From contig CAZLZO010000017.1 of the NCBI GenBank assembly GCA_964564025.1, positions 1 through 31,233 on the forward strand: a stretch of 31,233 bases of DNA. The letters run 5' to 3'. The position numbers were made by a program, and so were the translations under genes. Below are positions 1 to 7,497 of the stretch, one piece after another (the stretch's first letter is position 1; the number at the start of each line of letters is the position of its first letter). The notes below the pieces were generated by a model. That model made no database searches. It saw only the letters and a list, made by a program, of their open reading frames with translations, and was not told where the DNA came from. Source of the DNA: DRYM01 sp964564025. Its GTDB lineage: Archaea > Thermoproteota > Thermoprotei_A > EX4484-217-1.

Positions 1-1740
1 CTCCGGTCCTTTATCAGGCCTCCACCTTATGAACCTTGGAAACCTAATAGCTAATCCTGCTTCAGGCTTTATTTTACCCCAGCAGCATGTGTGTATGGGT
101 GAAAGAGTTATTTCTGCCCCTATTATTTCAGCTACTACTTGTGGAGTAAACCATATGTCAGGCTCCATTTTAGAATCTACTCTAGGATGCTTATGATCTA
201 TGATATATGGTTTAAATAGGTCAGCCATTTTAGCTAAGTCTTCATCTGTAAATCCACTACCAACCTTACACACTGTTCTGAACATGTCTGCTTCCGGATC
301 GTAAGCTGCCATAAGAAGGGCTCCATAGGTTCCGGCTCTCCTACCTCTACCATAAAATGCTCCTACAGCTACGAGATCTACCGTATCCATCATTTCGCTC
401 TTGTAATCTCTCTTATATTTTATCCATAACCAGCCTCTAGCTCCTGCTTGGTATATTGCGTTTTGATGAATTGCTTTAGCTACAATACCTTCACAACCGC
501 TTTCTATTGCCTTTAGAAAGAATTTCTCTAGTTCTTCAGGATCATCTGTTACTATTGCCTCAGCTAATCTAAATCTATCAGTTTCCTCAATTATTTGCTT
601 AAGTCTTTCCCTTCTTTCTAAAATAGGTTTCTGAGTGAAATCTTCCCCATCAGCGTAAAGTATGTCGAACAGAAATACTGAAACAGGGTGTTCCTTCATA
701 GCTGTATGTATGTCGTGTTTTCTCCTTCTTCTCATAAGTTCCTGGAAGGGTCTGAGTTCTCCAGTATCTGGATCTACACAGACTATTTCTCCTTCAACTA
801 TTGCTTCATTTGCCTTAATATGTTTTATAGCATATTCTTGAACATCAGGATATTGATGAGTTATGTTTTCCAGTCTTCTAGAGAAAATCCATACTCTATT
901 TCCTTTCTTATGTATTTGTGCTCGCTCGCCATCATACTTGTACTCCGTGAGAACTTTTCCACCAGCTTTCATTAATATTTCTCTTGGAGAACTAAGTCTT
1001 TCAGCAAGCATAGGTCTTATCGGGCGTCCTACTGTAACCCTCATTTCCCTTAATGCGTCAATACCTTTTTCTGCGAGAACTCTAGCTACGTATCCTAAAT
1101 CACTGCATAGATTAAATGCTCTCTCAATAAGTGTTCTAGCAGCCTTAGTTTTACCGTAAACTACTGCTAAAGCATCCATCATTGTCGCTTCCGCAACACC
1201 TAATCGAAGTCTTCCCTCAACTATTCTAACAATGTATTTGGCTTCACTAGCCGTAGCATCTTGAAGAAGGCCTCCAAGAAGCTTCACCTTTAAATCTATA
1301 GAACCTGGTCCAGACGTCTTAGCTATTTTATCTAAAGTACTATACACTTTACCTACAGTTAGCAGCTTAGCTGCTGGAGCGCCAAAGAATGCAAGAAGCG
1401 CTGCTTGCCTTTTTCTCTGCTTAAGTACTTCTGCTGCTTTACCTAAATCACCAAGTCTCTTATACTCTTTTTCAACATCATTTGCCGGAAACCCTGTAGC
1501 CATAGATATTGCTCTAATGATAAGCTTTTCACCTATCCCTAGCTCAGGCATTCCCATCCAGTCTGGGTAAAGTTTTCCCTGCATTAAATAAACTACTTTG
1601 TCAATAACGTCGGCTGGTGTTTTTCTAAAGAGTTCAACAAGCAAGGCTACCATATCTGTTCTTTTAGTTGTTTTCTCAAGTTTCTCAAAAATTTCAGCTA
1701 AAACACGAAACTCTAAATCATTACGTACGGAACTAGACAT
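1..1740 (-). CDS. lig: ATP-dependent DNA ligase, 3' end outside window
   Basis: Archaeal/eukaryal-type replicative DNA ligase, which seals nicks through an enzyme-AMP intermediate on lysine. Read on the minus strand, 580 codons are open from ATG at 1740 to the first base of the window, so only a short C-terminal tail is missing (the family is about 600 aa). An N-terminal DNA-binding helical domain (about residues 1-230) is followed by the adenylation motif KYDG (Lys about residue 268, bases 928-939), then EGE and DILYADGE-type motifs, a GCEGIVAK motif and the WIKYKRDY motif before the OB-fold. The start is supported by AGGTGA 8 nt upstream. The gene is monocistronic as far as the window shows. 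The family call is secure; nucleotide cofactor preference beyond ATP cannot be read from the sequence. Confidence 0.96.
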   Translation of the reverse strand, partial: MSSSVRNDLEFRVLAEIFEKLEKTTKRTDMVALLVELFRKTPADVIDKVVYLMQGKLYPDWMGMPELGIGEKLIIRAISMATGFPANDVEKEYKRLGDLGKAAEVLKQRKRQAALLAFFGAPAAKLLTVGKVYSTLDKIAKTSGPGSIDLKVKLLGGLLQDATASEAKYIVRIVEGRLRLGVAEATMMDALAVVYGKTKAARTLIERAFNLCSDLGYVARVLAEKGIDALREMRVTVGRPIRPMLAERLSSPREILMKAGGKVLTEYKYDGERAQIHKKGNRVWIFSRRLENITHQYPDVQEYAIKHIKANEAIVEGEIVCVDPDTGELRPFQELMRRRRKHDIHTAMKEHPVSVFLFDILYADGEDFTQKPILERRERLKQIIEETDRFRLAEAIVTDDPEELEKFFLKAIESGCEGIVAKAIHQNAIYQAGARGWLWIKYKRDYKSEMMDTVDLVAVGAFYGRGRRAGTYGALLMAAYDPEADMFRTVCKVGSGFTDEDLAKMADLFKPYIIDHKHPRVDSKMEPDIWFTPQVVAEIIGAEITLSPIHTCCWGKIKPEAGLAIRFPRFIRWRPDKGPE

Positions 1741-1846
1741 TCCCAACTTCACCTTCCCTACAGATACTACTATGGTTTCTAGAGAACTTAAACGCTAGGG
1801 TACAATGGTTTAAATATGTGGTTTACAAAGCTTCTTATCTCAGAGA

Positions 1847-1910
1847 ATACCCTGTGATGATTACCCGGCAAGTCTGATTAAATGATTGCTCACGAGTTAC
1901 GCTGAGGGTC
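1847..1910 (+). ncRNA. C/D box sRNA (2'-O-methylation guide)
   Basis: Canonical archaeal dual-guide C/D sRNA layout on the plus strand: C box GTGATGA (1854-1860), 13-nt guide, D' box CTGA (1874-1877), 4-nt loop, C' box ATGATTG (1882-1888), 13-nt guide, D box CTGA (1902-1905). The flanks ACCC (1849-1852) and GGGT (1906-1909) form a terminal stem with the three-nucleotide bulge expected of a kink-turn. A TATA-like TTTAAATA at 1809-1816 is correctly spaced and a T-rich tract follows. The D' guide TTACCCGGCAAGT is complementary over about 11-12 nt to the conserved CUUGYCGGGUAA segment of 23S rRNA (near E. coli 1942-1953, numbering from memory). The D guide ends in GTTACG, complementary to the CGUAAC just downstream in 23S. 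This would guide L7Ae/Nop5/fibrillarin to the peptidyl-transferase neighbourhood. Targets are inferred. Confidence 0.8.
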
Positions 1911-2429
1911 TTATTTTCTAGTTCTCTTTGTTTTCTCATACATTCTCTCGAAAGTCCATTTGGCTGAACTCTTAATATCTATTCTTCTCTGTTCATCATA
2001 CACGTTTTTAAGCCTAATTTCCTTAATCATTCCTCTATCGACCGTTATTTCATAATCGAATGCTTTTGAAGGATCAAGTATTCCTTTCTCTATTCTCTCC
2101 ATGTCTTTCTTTTTAATGTTCTCTAGTACTCTTGCGACAAAGAATTGTCTGAAAGGAGGTATATCTATTGATAAGGGAACTAATGGAACAAGCCTTATTT
2201 CGCTTTTCCCAATGTACATTTCTGCAAGCAATGTTCCGTCACTGCTCCTTAAAGGCACAACTTGCTCTCCAGGTTTAGGTTCTATTCTAACTTGGGGTGT
2301 TTTAGATCCTATTATGCCAGATTCTATTAAGCTCAACAGTAGCTCTAGCATTTCCTTTTCCTTTTTAAGAGCCTGAATTTTTTCTTCAAGAAACTTCTTA
2401 AGCTCATCTAAGTTCAAATGTTCACTCAT
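1911..2429 (-). CDS. Conserved hypothetical protein with N-terminal coiled coil
   Basis: A 172-aa soluble protein I do not recognise by name. Residues about 5-45 are a charged heptad-like coiled coil (lysine, glutamate and leucine rich). They are followed by a compact mixed alpha/beta domain containing a PxxPxS..IPPFRQF stretch (about residues 82-96), then a basic C-terminus ending KTKRTRK. There is no signal peptide and no membrane segment. A possible SD (AGGTG) lies 11 nt before the ATG. The strongly charged coiled coil and basic tail would suit a nucleic-acid or chromatin partner, but that is only a guess. It lies 3' of a C/D sRNA on the opposite strand and upstream of nothing it obviously shares an operon with. 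Confidence 0.7.
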   Translation of the reverse strand: MSEHLNLDELKKFLEEKIQALKKEKEMLELLLSLIESGIIGSKTPQVRIEPKPGEQVVPLRSSDGTLLAEMYIGKSEIRLVPLVPLSIDIPPFRQFFVARVLENIKKKDMERIEKGILDPSKAFDYEITVDRGMIKEIRLKNVYDEQRRIDIKSSAKWTFERMYEKTKRTRK

Positions 2430-2527
2430 AATTTAAGTAGCACCTACCATAGTTTTGAATACTCCAACTTATCATTTATGTTTTCTTCGAAATAAAAGTT
2501 TATTATTTTCTAAAATACCAGTTTATG

Positions 2528-2588
2528 GTGGATGATGAACGCGGACATATAAGCGGATACTAGTGACGAAGAGTTGCTCCACTGAAAA
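2528..2588 (+). ncRNA. Possible second C/D box sRNA
   Basis: The plus strand shows C box ATGATGA (2532-2538), a 15-nt guide, D'-like CGGA (2554-2557), C' box GTGACGA (2563-2569), a 12-nt guide AGAGTTGCTCCA and D box CTGA (2582-2585). A TATA-like TTTATTAT at 2499-2506 would place initiation near 2528. Against it: no good terminal stem, a variant D' box, and overlap with the last codons of the opposite-strand mannose synthase gene. I could not assign a target to either guide. The call is tentative. Confidence 0.4.
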
Positions 2589-3267
2589 ACCTTAATTTAA
2601 AAATAGCCTTCAGAAACCTCAATATTTCTCCTAAAGTGAGCTTTGACCTACCCGTTCTCCTATCGGTAAAGATTATGGGGTATTCGTGAATTTTGAATCC
2701 AAACTTCTTAGCTAAAAACAGTGCCTCTATTTGAAATTCATAACCGTTCATCGTTGAGTGTGAAGCTATTTTTGCAAAAACATCTCTCCTATACATCCTG
2801 TAACCAGAGGTAGCATCTCTAACATTCAAACCTAAAATTGTTTTAGCTAGGAAGTTTGCTCCCCAACTAATTATTTTCCTATGAGGTTTCCATCCCACTA
2901 TTCTTCCTCCACTAACATATCTACTTCCAATTACAATATCCACATTCATATCATCTATGACTTTACTGAACTCCGCAATGTATTTTGGATCGTGACTTAA
3001 GTCAGCGTCCATAGTAACTATTTTCTTACCGAGTGTTGCTCTGAAACCATCCCTATAAGCAGATCCTAATCCTAATTTAGCTGGTCTCTCAATGAGCTTA
3101 ACATTATCGTATTTTCTCATAAATCTCTTAACAACATTAGGTGTTCCGTCAGTGCTACTATCATCTACTACTACGACCTCCACATTGGAGTTCTTAAGCA
3201 AAATGGGTAAGAGTTTTTCTAAGTTTTCTTTTTCATTGTATGTAGGTAAAATAACGCTTATTTCCAT
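2560..3267 (-). CDS. Dolichol-phosphate mannose synthase (GT2, Dpm1-like)
   Basis: Family 2 glycosyltransferase that transfers mannose from GDP-mannose (or another sugar from its nucleotide) to a polyprenyl/dolichyl phosphate at the cytoplasmic membrane face, supplying lipid-linked sugar for glycoprotein or glycolipid assembly. Seen: ILPTYNE near the N-terminus, VVVDDSSTDGT (about 32-42), the metal-binding MDADLSHDP (D87, D89), GSRYV, DATSGYRMYRR and the C-terminal FxDRRTGRSKL motif. At 235 aa it has the short, catalytic-domain-only form without the extra C-terminal membrane domains of some archaeal homologues. It begins 2 nt after the 132-aa gene and is the last gene of a minus-strand run with that gene and the zinc-ribbon gene. 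Family call firm; donor sugar inferred. Confidence 0.9.
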   Translation of the reverse strand: MEISVILPTYNEKENLEKLLPILLKNSNVEVVVVDDSSTDGTPNVVKRFMRKYDNVKLIERPAKLGLGSAYRDGFRATLGKKIVTMDADLSHDPKYIAEFSKVIDDMNVDIVIGSRYVSGGRIVGWKPHRKIISWGANFLAKTILGLNVRDATSGYRMYRRDVFAKIASHSTMNGYEFQIEALFLAKKFGFKIHEYPIIFTDRRTGRSKLTLGEILRFLKAIFKLRFFSGATLRH

Positions 3268-3269
3268 AC

Positions 3270-3668
3270 TTACCCTACCGATTTAGAAACCTGCTTTTCA
3301 CTTCCCCTAATATTTCTAGTTACCTCGGAATAAATTGCTTTAACTATTTTCTCTAAATCATTCTCCCCTTTAACCCAAGCCCTAATAGATATTGTTTCTG
3401 AAATCCCCTCTCCTAAATGGCCTATAATTTCTACTCTCACTACCCTATCAAGGAAGCTTTTAATACCTACTTCTTTAGGTTCCTCTGTTTTATAGTAGAT
3501 AAGTGTCTCATTGTCGAGAGATACTTTTTCCGTTACAGGGAAAACCCATTTTCTAAAATAAACATCTATTGACACAATATTTAATCCGGACGTTAAAGGT
3601 ATTATAAGTGCTCTATGGTGTTCATCAATCCATATTTCACGTATCTTATTCTTGATTATTAACTCCAA
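3270..3668 (-). CDS. Hypothetical protein
   Basis: A 132-aa protein that I do not recognise. It is predicted to be mostly beta-strand with a C-terminal amphipathic helix and a serine/lysine-rich tail, with no cysteines, signal peptide or membrane segment. A pattern of hydrophobic strands (RALIIPLTSGLNIVSID, RVVRVEIIGHLGE) suggests a small beta-barrel or sandwich. The TTG start at 3668 is chosen because GAGG lies 8 nt upstream. It sits between a zinc-ribbon gene (21-nt gap) and the mannose synthase gene (2-nt gap), so all three are probably co-transcribed, but this does not define its function. Confidence 0.65.
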   Translation of the reverse strand: MELIIKNKIREIWIDEHHRALIIPLTSGLNIVSIDVYFRKWVFPVTEKVSLDNETLIYYKTEEPKEVGIKSFLDRVVRVEIIGHLGEGISETISIRAWVKGENDLEKIVKAIYSEVTRNIRGSEKQVSKSVG

Positions 3669-3689
3669 AACGTCTTCCTCGGTAAGGTT

Positions 3690-3911
3690 TTAGTAAAGTT
3701 TAAGCTCCACCCCATCGAATGGGCATTTATAATGTAATCTCCTAGCGTCAGCAGAGCAGTAAAATATTTTATAGCCTTTTGAATGGCATTTTGGGCAGTG
3801 ATAGACAGTGTCTTTTGTTAAATCAAGTTTCTTATTACAAATGTAGCATCTAGCAGTAACCCAGCCTTTATGCCCCATAGCGTCAGCTCCAGCTATTGAA
3901 CCCAACGACAT
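3690..3911 (-). CDS. Small zinc-ribbon protein
   Basis: A 73-aa protein with two CxxC knuckles (C22/C25 and C39/C42) plus C52 and C63 and nearby histidines (H43, H60), enough to bind one or two zinc ions. Small zinc ribbons of this kind are common in Thermoproteota and usually serve in nucleic-acid or protein interaction; its partner is unknown. The ATG at 3911 is supported by AGGTGG 7 nt upstream. An internal methionine (M12, just before the ribbon) is an alternative without a comparable SD. It is first in a minus-strand run with the 132-aa unknown and the dolichol-phosphate mannose synthase, divergent from the metallophosphoesterase. Confidence 0.75.
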   Translation of the reverse strand: MSLGSIAGADAMGHKGWVTARCYICNKKLDLTKDTVYHCPKCHSKGYKIFYCSADARRLHYKCPFDGVELKLY

Positions 3912-3993
3912 TTACGGGCCACCTAGGTATTTCATTGGTATCGGCAAGAATTATATAATTTACCGAATTATTAACTTTACGGGACAAGCAATT
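3912..3993. promoter_or_regulatory. Divergent promoter region, zinc ribbon / phosphoesterase
   Basis: An 82-nt gap between divergent starts. The near-palindromic TTATATAATT at 3951-3960 is a TATA candidate in both directions. It would give a leader of about 12 nt for the plus-strand gene and about 18 nt, including the AGGTGG SD, for the minus-strand gene. Confidence 0.5.
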
Positions 3994-4707
3994 ATGGAAA
4001 TAGTTGCCGTTGCCGACGTACATTCACCAAAGTACCTTAAGGATTATGAAAAAGCTTTAAGAAACTCCAAGTTAAGCAATGTGGGTCTCATGTTTTTCGT
4101 AGGAGACATGATATATAAGGGTAAATGGTTTGAATTTAAAAATGTAATAAACATTACTCGAAGATTTTTTAAAGGAAAAATCATAGCTTGCTTTGGTAAT
4201 GAGGAGTACGATAACATCATACCTTTGCTAATAAAAAATTTTTCCGATATAATATGGCTAAATGATGAAGCAGTAACATTAGATTACAATGGTAAAAAGC
4301 TTTTCATAGTAGGAACAAAGGGAGTTTTAGATAGACCAACTACATGGCAAAGAACACACATTCCCCAAATATACAGCATTTACTCTAATAGGCTTGAAAG
4401 AATAGGTAAGCTAATAAGGGAAGGTAAACGCAGAGGATACCTTGTAATTCTATTAACACATTATCCCCCAACATATAAGACGCTTATAGGAGAACCCAAG
4501 TATGCGTGGGCAGAAATGGGTTCTGAAAAAGCCGAGGAAATCATTAAAGAAAATAAACCAGACATAGTTATACATGGACATGCACATAACTCTAAGAAAA
4601 CATTTATACAGTTAAATAGTACTAGGATTTATAACGTGGCACTTCCCGCCGTACATAAAATAACAAAGATACCTTTAGAATACGGTCTTCTAAGATTCTT
4701 CAGCTAA
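3994..4707 (+). CDS. Calcineurin-like metallophosphoesterase
   Basis: A 237-aa two-metal phosphoesterase. The motifs appear in family order: DVH (D8, H10), GDMIYKG (37-43), GN (68-69), THYPP (H156) and HGHAH (194-198). The substrate could be a nucleotide, phosphoprotein or nucleic acid end and cannot be read from the sequence. One oddity: the usual GNH(D/E) motif is GNEE here, so the histidine that normally protonates the leaving group is glutamate. The flanking metal ligands are intact, so activity may be altered rather than lost. The next gene follows after 13 nt and is probably co-transcribed. Confidence 0.88.
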   Translation: MEIVAVADVHSPKYLKDYEKALRNSKLSNVGLMFFVGDMIYKGKWFEFKNVINITRRFFKGKIIACFGNEEYDNIIPLLIKNFSDIIWLNDEAVTLDYNGKKLFIVGTKGVLDRPTTWQRTHIPQIYSIYSNRLERIGKLIREGKRRGYLVILLTHYPPTYKTLIGEPKYAWAEMGSEKAEEIIKENKPDIVIHGHAHNSKKTFIQLNSTRIYNVALPAVHKITKIPLEYGLLRFFS

Positions 4708-4720
4708 AAGGTAATGAGGG

Positions 4721-4990
4721 ATGAATAAATATAAGTTCAAATATGAAGTTTTTGAAATAATAGATGAACTTATGAGTATCGAGAATTATAAAATGTTTTT
4801 CTCAAATGATGTACTAAATTCCGAAGGTAGGAAGAGAATAGAGAAAATAGCTAAAATACTCGCTGGAAGATGTGTTGAAACAAAAAATGCACTTTATAAG
4901 TTAAGAAGAAACCCAACATGGAACAATACTTTAAAGTACATTGAAAAAGTTCTTGAATGCATAGAGAGAAAGTATGGGGGTTATGGTTAA
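4721..4990 (+). CDS. Small helical hypothetical protein
   Basis: An 89-aa, almost wholly alpha-helical, basic protein. Its two cysteines (about C51 and C79) are too far apart for a classic metal motif. I do not recognise it. Helices at about residues 5-22, 33-63 and 68-84 suggest a small helical bundle. It lies 13 nt after the metallophosphoesterase gene on the same strand, so a functional link is possible but unproven. Codon use and composition look like the neighbours. Confidence 0.6.
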   Translation: MNKYKFKYEVFEIIDELMSIENYKMFFSNDVLNSEGRKRIEKIAKILAGRCVETKNALYKLRRNPTWNNTLKYIEKVLECIERKYGGYG

Positions 4991-5175
4991 GGAGCCATTT
5001 ATGCCCCAACAGACTACTAACTTTTATTAGCATTAATGGAGTTTTTGATTATATTTTAGTAAGAGATGTAGTGTAAGTTTTGGCTCAGCCCATGGGAGTT
5101 TAATCATCATTTCATTTCCTGCCTAGGATTCTTCATCGCCAGAATATTATTTAGTTGTTGTAGAGTTTAAAGTTT
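4991..5175. other. Non-coding gap between convergent genes
   Basis: 185 nt between convergent genes. It holds several T-rich tracts on the plus strand (near 5016-5055), plausible as archaeal terminators. On the minus strand there is an ATGATGA near 5105 followed by CTGA near 5090, resembling half of a C/D sRNA. No gene was found. Confidence 0.4.
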
Positions 5176-5955
5176 CTACATTAGAAATAGTGGGAGAAAT
5201 ATTACAGACATTATTCCGCTAAGATATATTCCATCAAATGTTCCAGCGCCACCTATGCTTACTATTGGTGCTTGTAATTTATCCCAGTCTTTTATAAGGT
5301 GGAGGACGTCTGCGCCAAGAAGTACACCTAGAGTGGCTGCCGAATAAGCAATTAAAACCGCGTATATGTGAGGTGTTGTTAGTGTTGCTGAGAAAAATGC
5401 TGAAACTAATGGGGGAATGAAGCCTGGCATAACTATTCCAATTCCTTTAACAGGTTTAGCTATAGCATAGGAAATTAGCGTCACAATTAACGTTACTTCA
5501 AGTAATGAAAACATAAGTTTTGACAAGTAAGGTGATGTAGCCATTTTTGCTATAAACACTGTAGATAATATTAAGGGTATTACTGCACCACCTAAATTAA
5601 TAGCTACTATCATTTTCCTCTTTTTCCTAATAAAAACAGGTATAGAGTAAGGTATTCCAAAGAAGTAAACATACCTAATCGCCGGTACTTCAATTTCCCT
5701 AATAACTCGTAGGACTGGTATGTTTATTAAGCTAAGCGCTGCCGATAAAAAAATCATTGTTAAAGCTAAAACAAAGCTCTCGGCCAAACTAAAACCTAAA
5801 ACCCTAAATAACGCTATGAAGGCCGTACTCCACCAGAAAAATATTACAAAGAAGAATAACATTCCGAAAAGTATTAGGAAAATCAGTAACAAACTATGGA
5901 TAGGCGAATATATTATTAGCCTTTCATTCTCATGTTCTTCAAAACTCAACTTCAT
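5176..5955 (-). CDS. DUF1614 family membrane protein
   Basis: A 259-aa integral membrane protein with about seven hydrophobic segments and a short charged N-terminus. The C-terminal part carries the signature of the DUF1614 family: GADVLHLIKDW followed by VSIGGAGTFDGIYLSGI (about residues 220-249). The family is widespread in archaea and some bacteria and has no established function. The conserved glycine-rich stretch near the last membrane segment suggests a transport or intramembrane catalytic site, but this is speculation. The gene stands alone, with a 185-nt gap after it and a divergent neighbour before it. Confidence 0.85.
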   Translation of the reverse strand: MKLSFEEHENERLIIYSPIHSLLLIFLILFGMLFFFVIFFWWSTAFIALFRVLGFSLAESFVLALTMIFLSAALSLINIPVLRVIREIEVPAIRYVYFFGIPYSIPVFIRKKRKMIVAINLGGAVIPLILSTVFIAKMATSPYLSKLMFSLLEVTLIVTLISYAIAKPVKGIGIVMPGFIPPLVSAFFSATLTTPHIYAVLIAYSAATLGVLLGADVLHLIKDWDKLQAPIVSIGGAGTFDGIYLSGIMSVIFLPLFLM

Positions 5956-6035
5956 CCACGCGCTAAGCTTTATTTAGCTTCAGAAACACTATTTTAGAAA
6001 GCTCCTAATAATATTTATTCGTGAAGTGATGTAGG

Positions 6036-6911
6036 GTGAAGGTTCCGGAAGAAGTTATGAAGTCATTTATTTTGGGCGGGATAGCTTATATTAAACCCGC
6101 TGCAATGCATAGATACTCTGAGGATAAGGAGTTACTACAGTATCTTAACTTAGGTATAATGATAAGCGAGTTCCTCAGCAAATCTTCAGATTATGGTGAA
6201 AAAGTAGCTAAGGGTAGGCTAGGTGCACCGCAAGTTAATTTAGGTAAGCTAATTGCTGATGCTATGAGGTATTTAGGGGGGAAATATGTAAGTTCGCCCA
6301 TATTTTTCGATTCAATAATTGCTTCAATAGTTCTTTCTTGTGCTTCATCTCATGCTACAGTACAGCATAAAGAATTAGTGAACGAGGGGCTAATAGGTAG
6401 GTCAATAAACCTGTTCTTAACATCATCCACCGGAAAAGACGTTGTTGAACTTCTAAGAGTAATGAAACTCATTGGTCCTAGAGAGTATGTTTCGTTAATT
6501 GAAAGTAGCGGATTAACCGAAACTAGGATAACTTTAGAAGACATCTCTCTTTATGAACTACTTTTCTCGCTTTCGACGAGAAGCCCCAGTTTTCAAGCAC
6601 TAATAAGGTTCTCTAAGGTTGAAGCGTTAATTAGAGACATAAAAAACGCTTTTAAAGAAACCTATGACGTCAATAATGCTATAGTTTCATCGTACATCTC
6701 AGTAATTAAAGATTTAAAACTACCCTTATGGGCTAAGGGGAAAATAGAGGAAGCCAAGAAATTAGGCCTCATGAAAAACAGGGATTCAGCTAAAATTCTC
6801 TTCGAAGTTGATAGAAAACTTAGAAAAGAAGGAATAACTCTAAACAATTATGTTCCATTAGTTAGTTTAGCCACAGCAATATCCCTTATTTTAGGATATA
6901 TCAGCATTTAA
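6036..6911 (+). CDS. CitG-family homologue lacking the catalytic motifs
   Basis: A 291-aa all-helical protein that aligns by eye along its length with archaeal triphosphoribosyl-dephospho-CoA synthase (CitG-like) proteins. Corresponding positions: KPAAMHR (20-26) for KPGNVHR; LGKLIADAMRYLGG (69-82) for the LG.LI...... GGNTNLG block; the EDISLYELL region; DVNNAIVSSYI (211-221); and KLRKEGITLN (261-270) for HLR..GLNPGT. In every active-site motif the glycine/asparagine/threonine residues are replaced (GN to AA, GGNTN to GGKYV, NPGT to NNYV). The fold is thus probably kept while nucleotide-dependent transfer is probably lost. The GTG start has a GTGAT SD just upstream. The next small gene follows after 25 nt. 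Role unknown. Confidence 0.6.
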   Translation: MKVPEEVMKSFILGGIAYIKPAAMHRYSEDKELLQYLNLGIMISEFLSKSSDYGEKVAKGRLGAPQVNLGKLIADAMRYLGGKYVSSPIFFDSIIASIVLSCASSHATVQHKELVNEGLIGRSINLFLTSSTGKDVVELLRVMKLIGPREYVSLIESSGLTETRITLEDISLYELLFSLSTRSPSFQALIRFSKVEALIRDIKNAFKETYDVNNAIVSSYISVIKDLKLPLWAKGKIEEAKKLGLMKNRDSAKILFEVDRKLRKEGITLNNYVPLVSLATAISLILGYISI

Positions 6912-6936
6912 AACAGATCAGGATAAGGGGTCCTAC

Positions 6937-7185
6937 ATGAAAATGGAAATTGAAATAGAAAAGCTTATGGGGAAACTTGGAGCTGTAGGATTAAGTGAAA
7001 ACATGGTTTATACCATGCTTCTTAGAAGCGCCACTGAACTTCCACTTTGCATGCATAAAGCTAAACCAGAAAAATGTATTGCAGATCTTGTACTATGGGC
7101 ACTAATTTACTCTAAAATAAGAAGTTATGATATCGAATACTACATTAATAAGCTTATAAGAGAGTTGCTTGAGAAGATTACTTAG
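6937..7185 (+). CDS. Small helical hypothetical protein next to CitG homologue
   Basis: An 82-aa alpha-helical protein with two cysteines (about C38 and C47, within LCMHKAKPEKC) separated by eight residues. There is no membrane segment. I do not recognise it. It starts 25 nt after the CitG-like gene on the same strand and is probably its operon partner. If the CitG-like protein is a non-enzymatic scaffold, this could be a subunit of the same complex, but nothing in the sequence proves it. Confidence 0.6.
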   Translation: MKMEIEIEKLMGKLGAVGLSENMVYTMLLRSATELPLCMHKAKPEKCIADLVLWALIYSKIRSYDIEYYINKLIRELLEKIT

Positions 7186-7237
7186 TGATGAAGGCTCCCA
7201 TCCGATGTTGATGTGAGGATGCATGAGCGTTCTGATA

Positions 7238-7399
7238 TTACTCTAATTTCTCAAATAAGCTCTTATCGGCTCCACATATGGGGCATTTCCAATTGTCAGG
7301 GAGTTTTTCAAAAGGTGTTCCAGAGGGAATGCCGTGTTCAGAATCGCCTTTTTCACTATCATAGATATATCCGCAAACAGTACAAACATATCTTGCCAA
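7238..7399 (-). CDS. Rubredoxin
   Basis: A 53-aa electron carrier with one Fe(SCys)4 site. The minus strand encodes CTVCGYIYD near the N-terminus and CPICGADK near the C-terminus, with the family's GIPxGTPFEKLPDNWKCP core between, which makes the call certain. Translation starts at TTG 7399, followed by ARYVCTVCG; the SD GGAGGT (7408-7413) lies 8 nt upstream. Short length plus the TTG start make it easy to miss. It lies 98 nt downstream of the pyridine-nucleotide flavoprotein on the same strand, which could reduce it with NAD(P)H. In anaerobic archaea rubredoxin typically passes electrons to superoxide reductase, rubrerythrin or flavodiiron proteins; none of these is in the window. Confidence 0.96.
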   Translation of the reverse strand: MARYVCTVCGYIYDSEKGDSEHGIPSGTPFEKLPDNWKCPICGADKSLFEKLE

Positions 7400-7497
7400 A
7401 ACATTTAACCTCCATGATGCAATTTACCGAATAGTTACAATAAATTATATTACATGTTTCAGTTTTTCTTCTTTCCCTACTATTTCTTATGTAATTT

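Noticed and set aside
688..1159. Plus-strand reading frames of 95 and 98 codons
   Set aside because: They are shadows of the DNA ligase gene on the minus strand.
5085..5135. Minus-strand ATGATGA followed by CTGA in the gap after the DUF1614 gene
   Set aside because: The upstream C box is degenerate (GCGATGA), no D' box is visible, and the flanking TGGC/GCCA pairing does not leave the kink-turn bulge.
7185..7235. C/D-like boxes (GTGATGA at 7185-7191, CTGA at 7232-7235) between the 82-aa gene and rubredoxin
   Set aside because: C' and D' are poor, the second guide would be 17 nt, there is no terminal stem and no separate promoter. Probably chance.
7213..7434. Plus-strand 73-aa reading frame
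   Set aside because: It is antisense to the rubredoxin gene, which has clear motifs and an SD.
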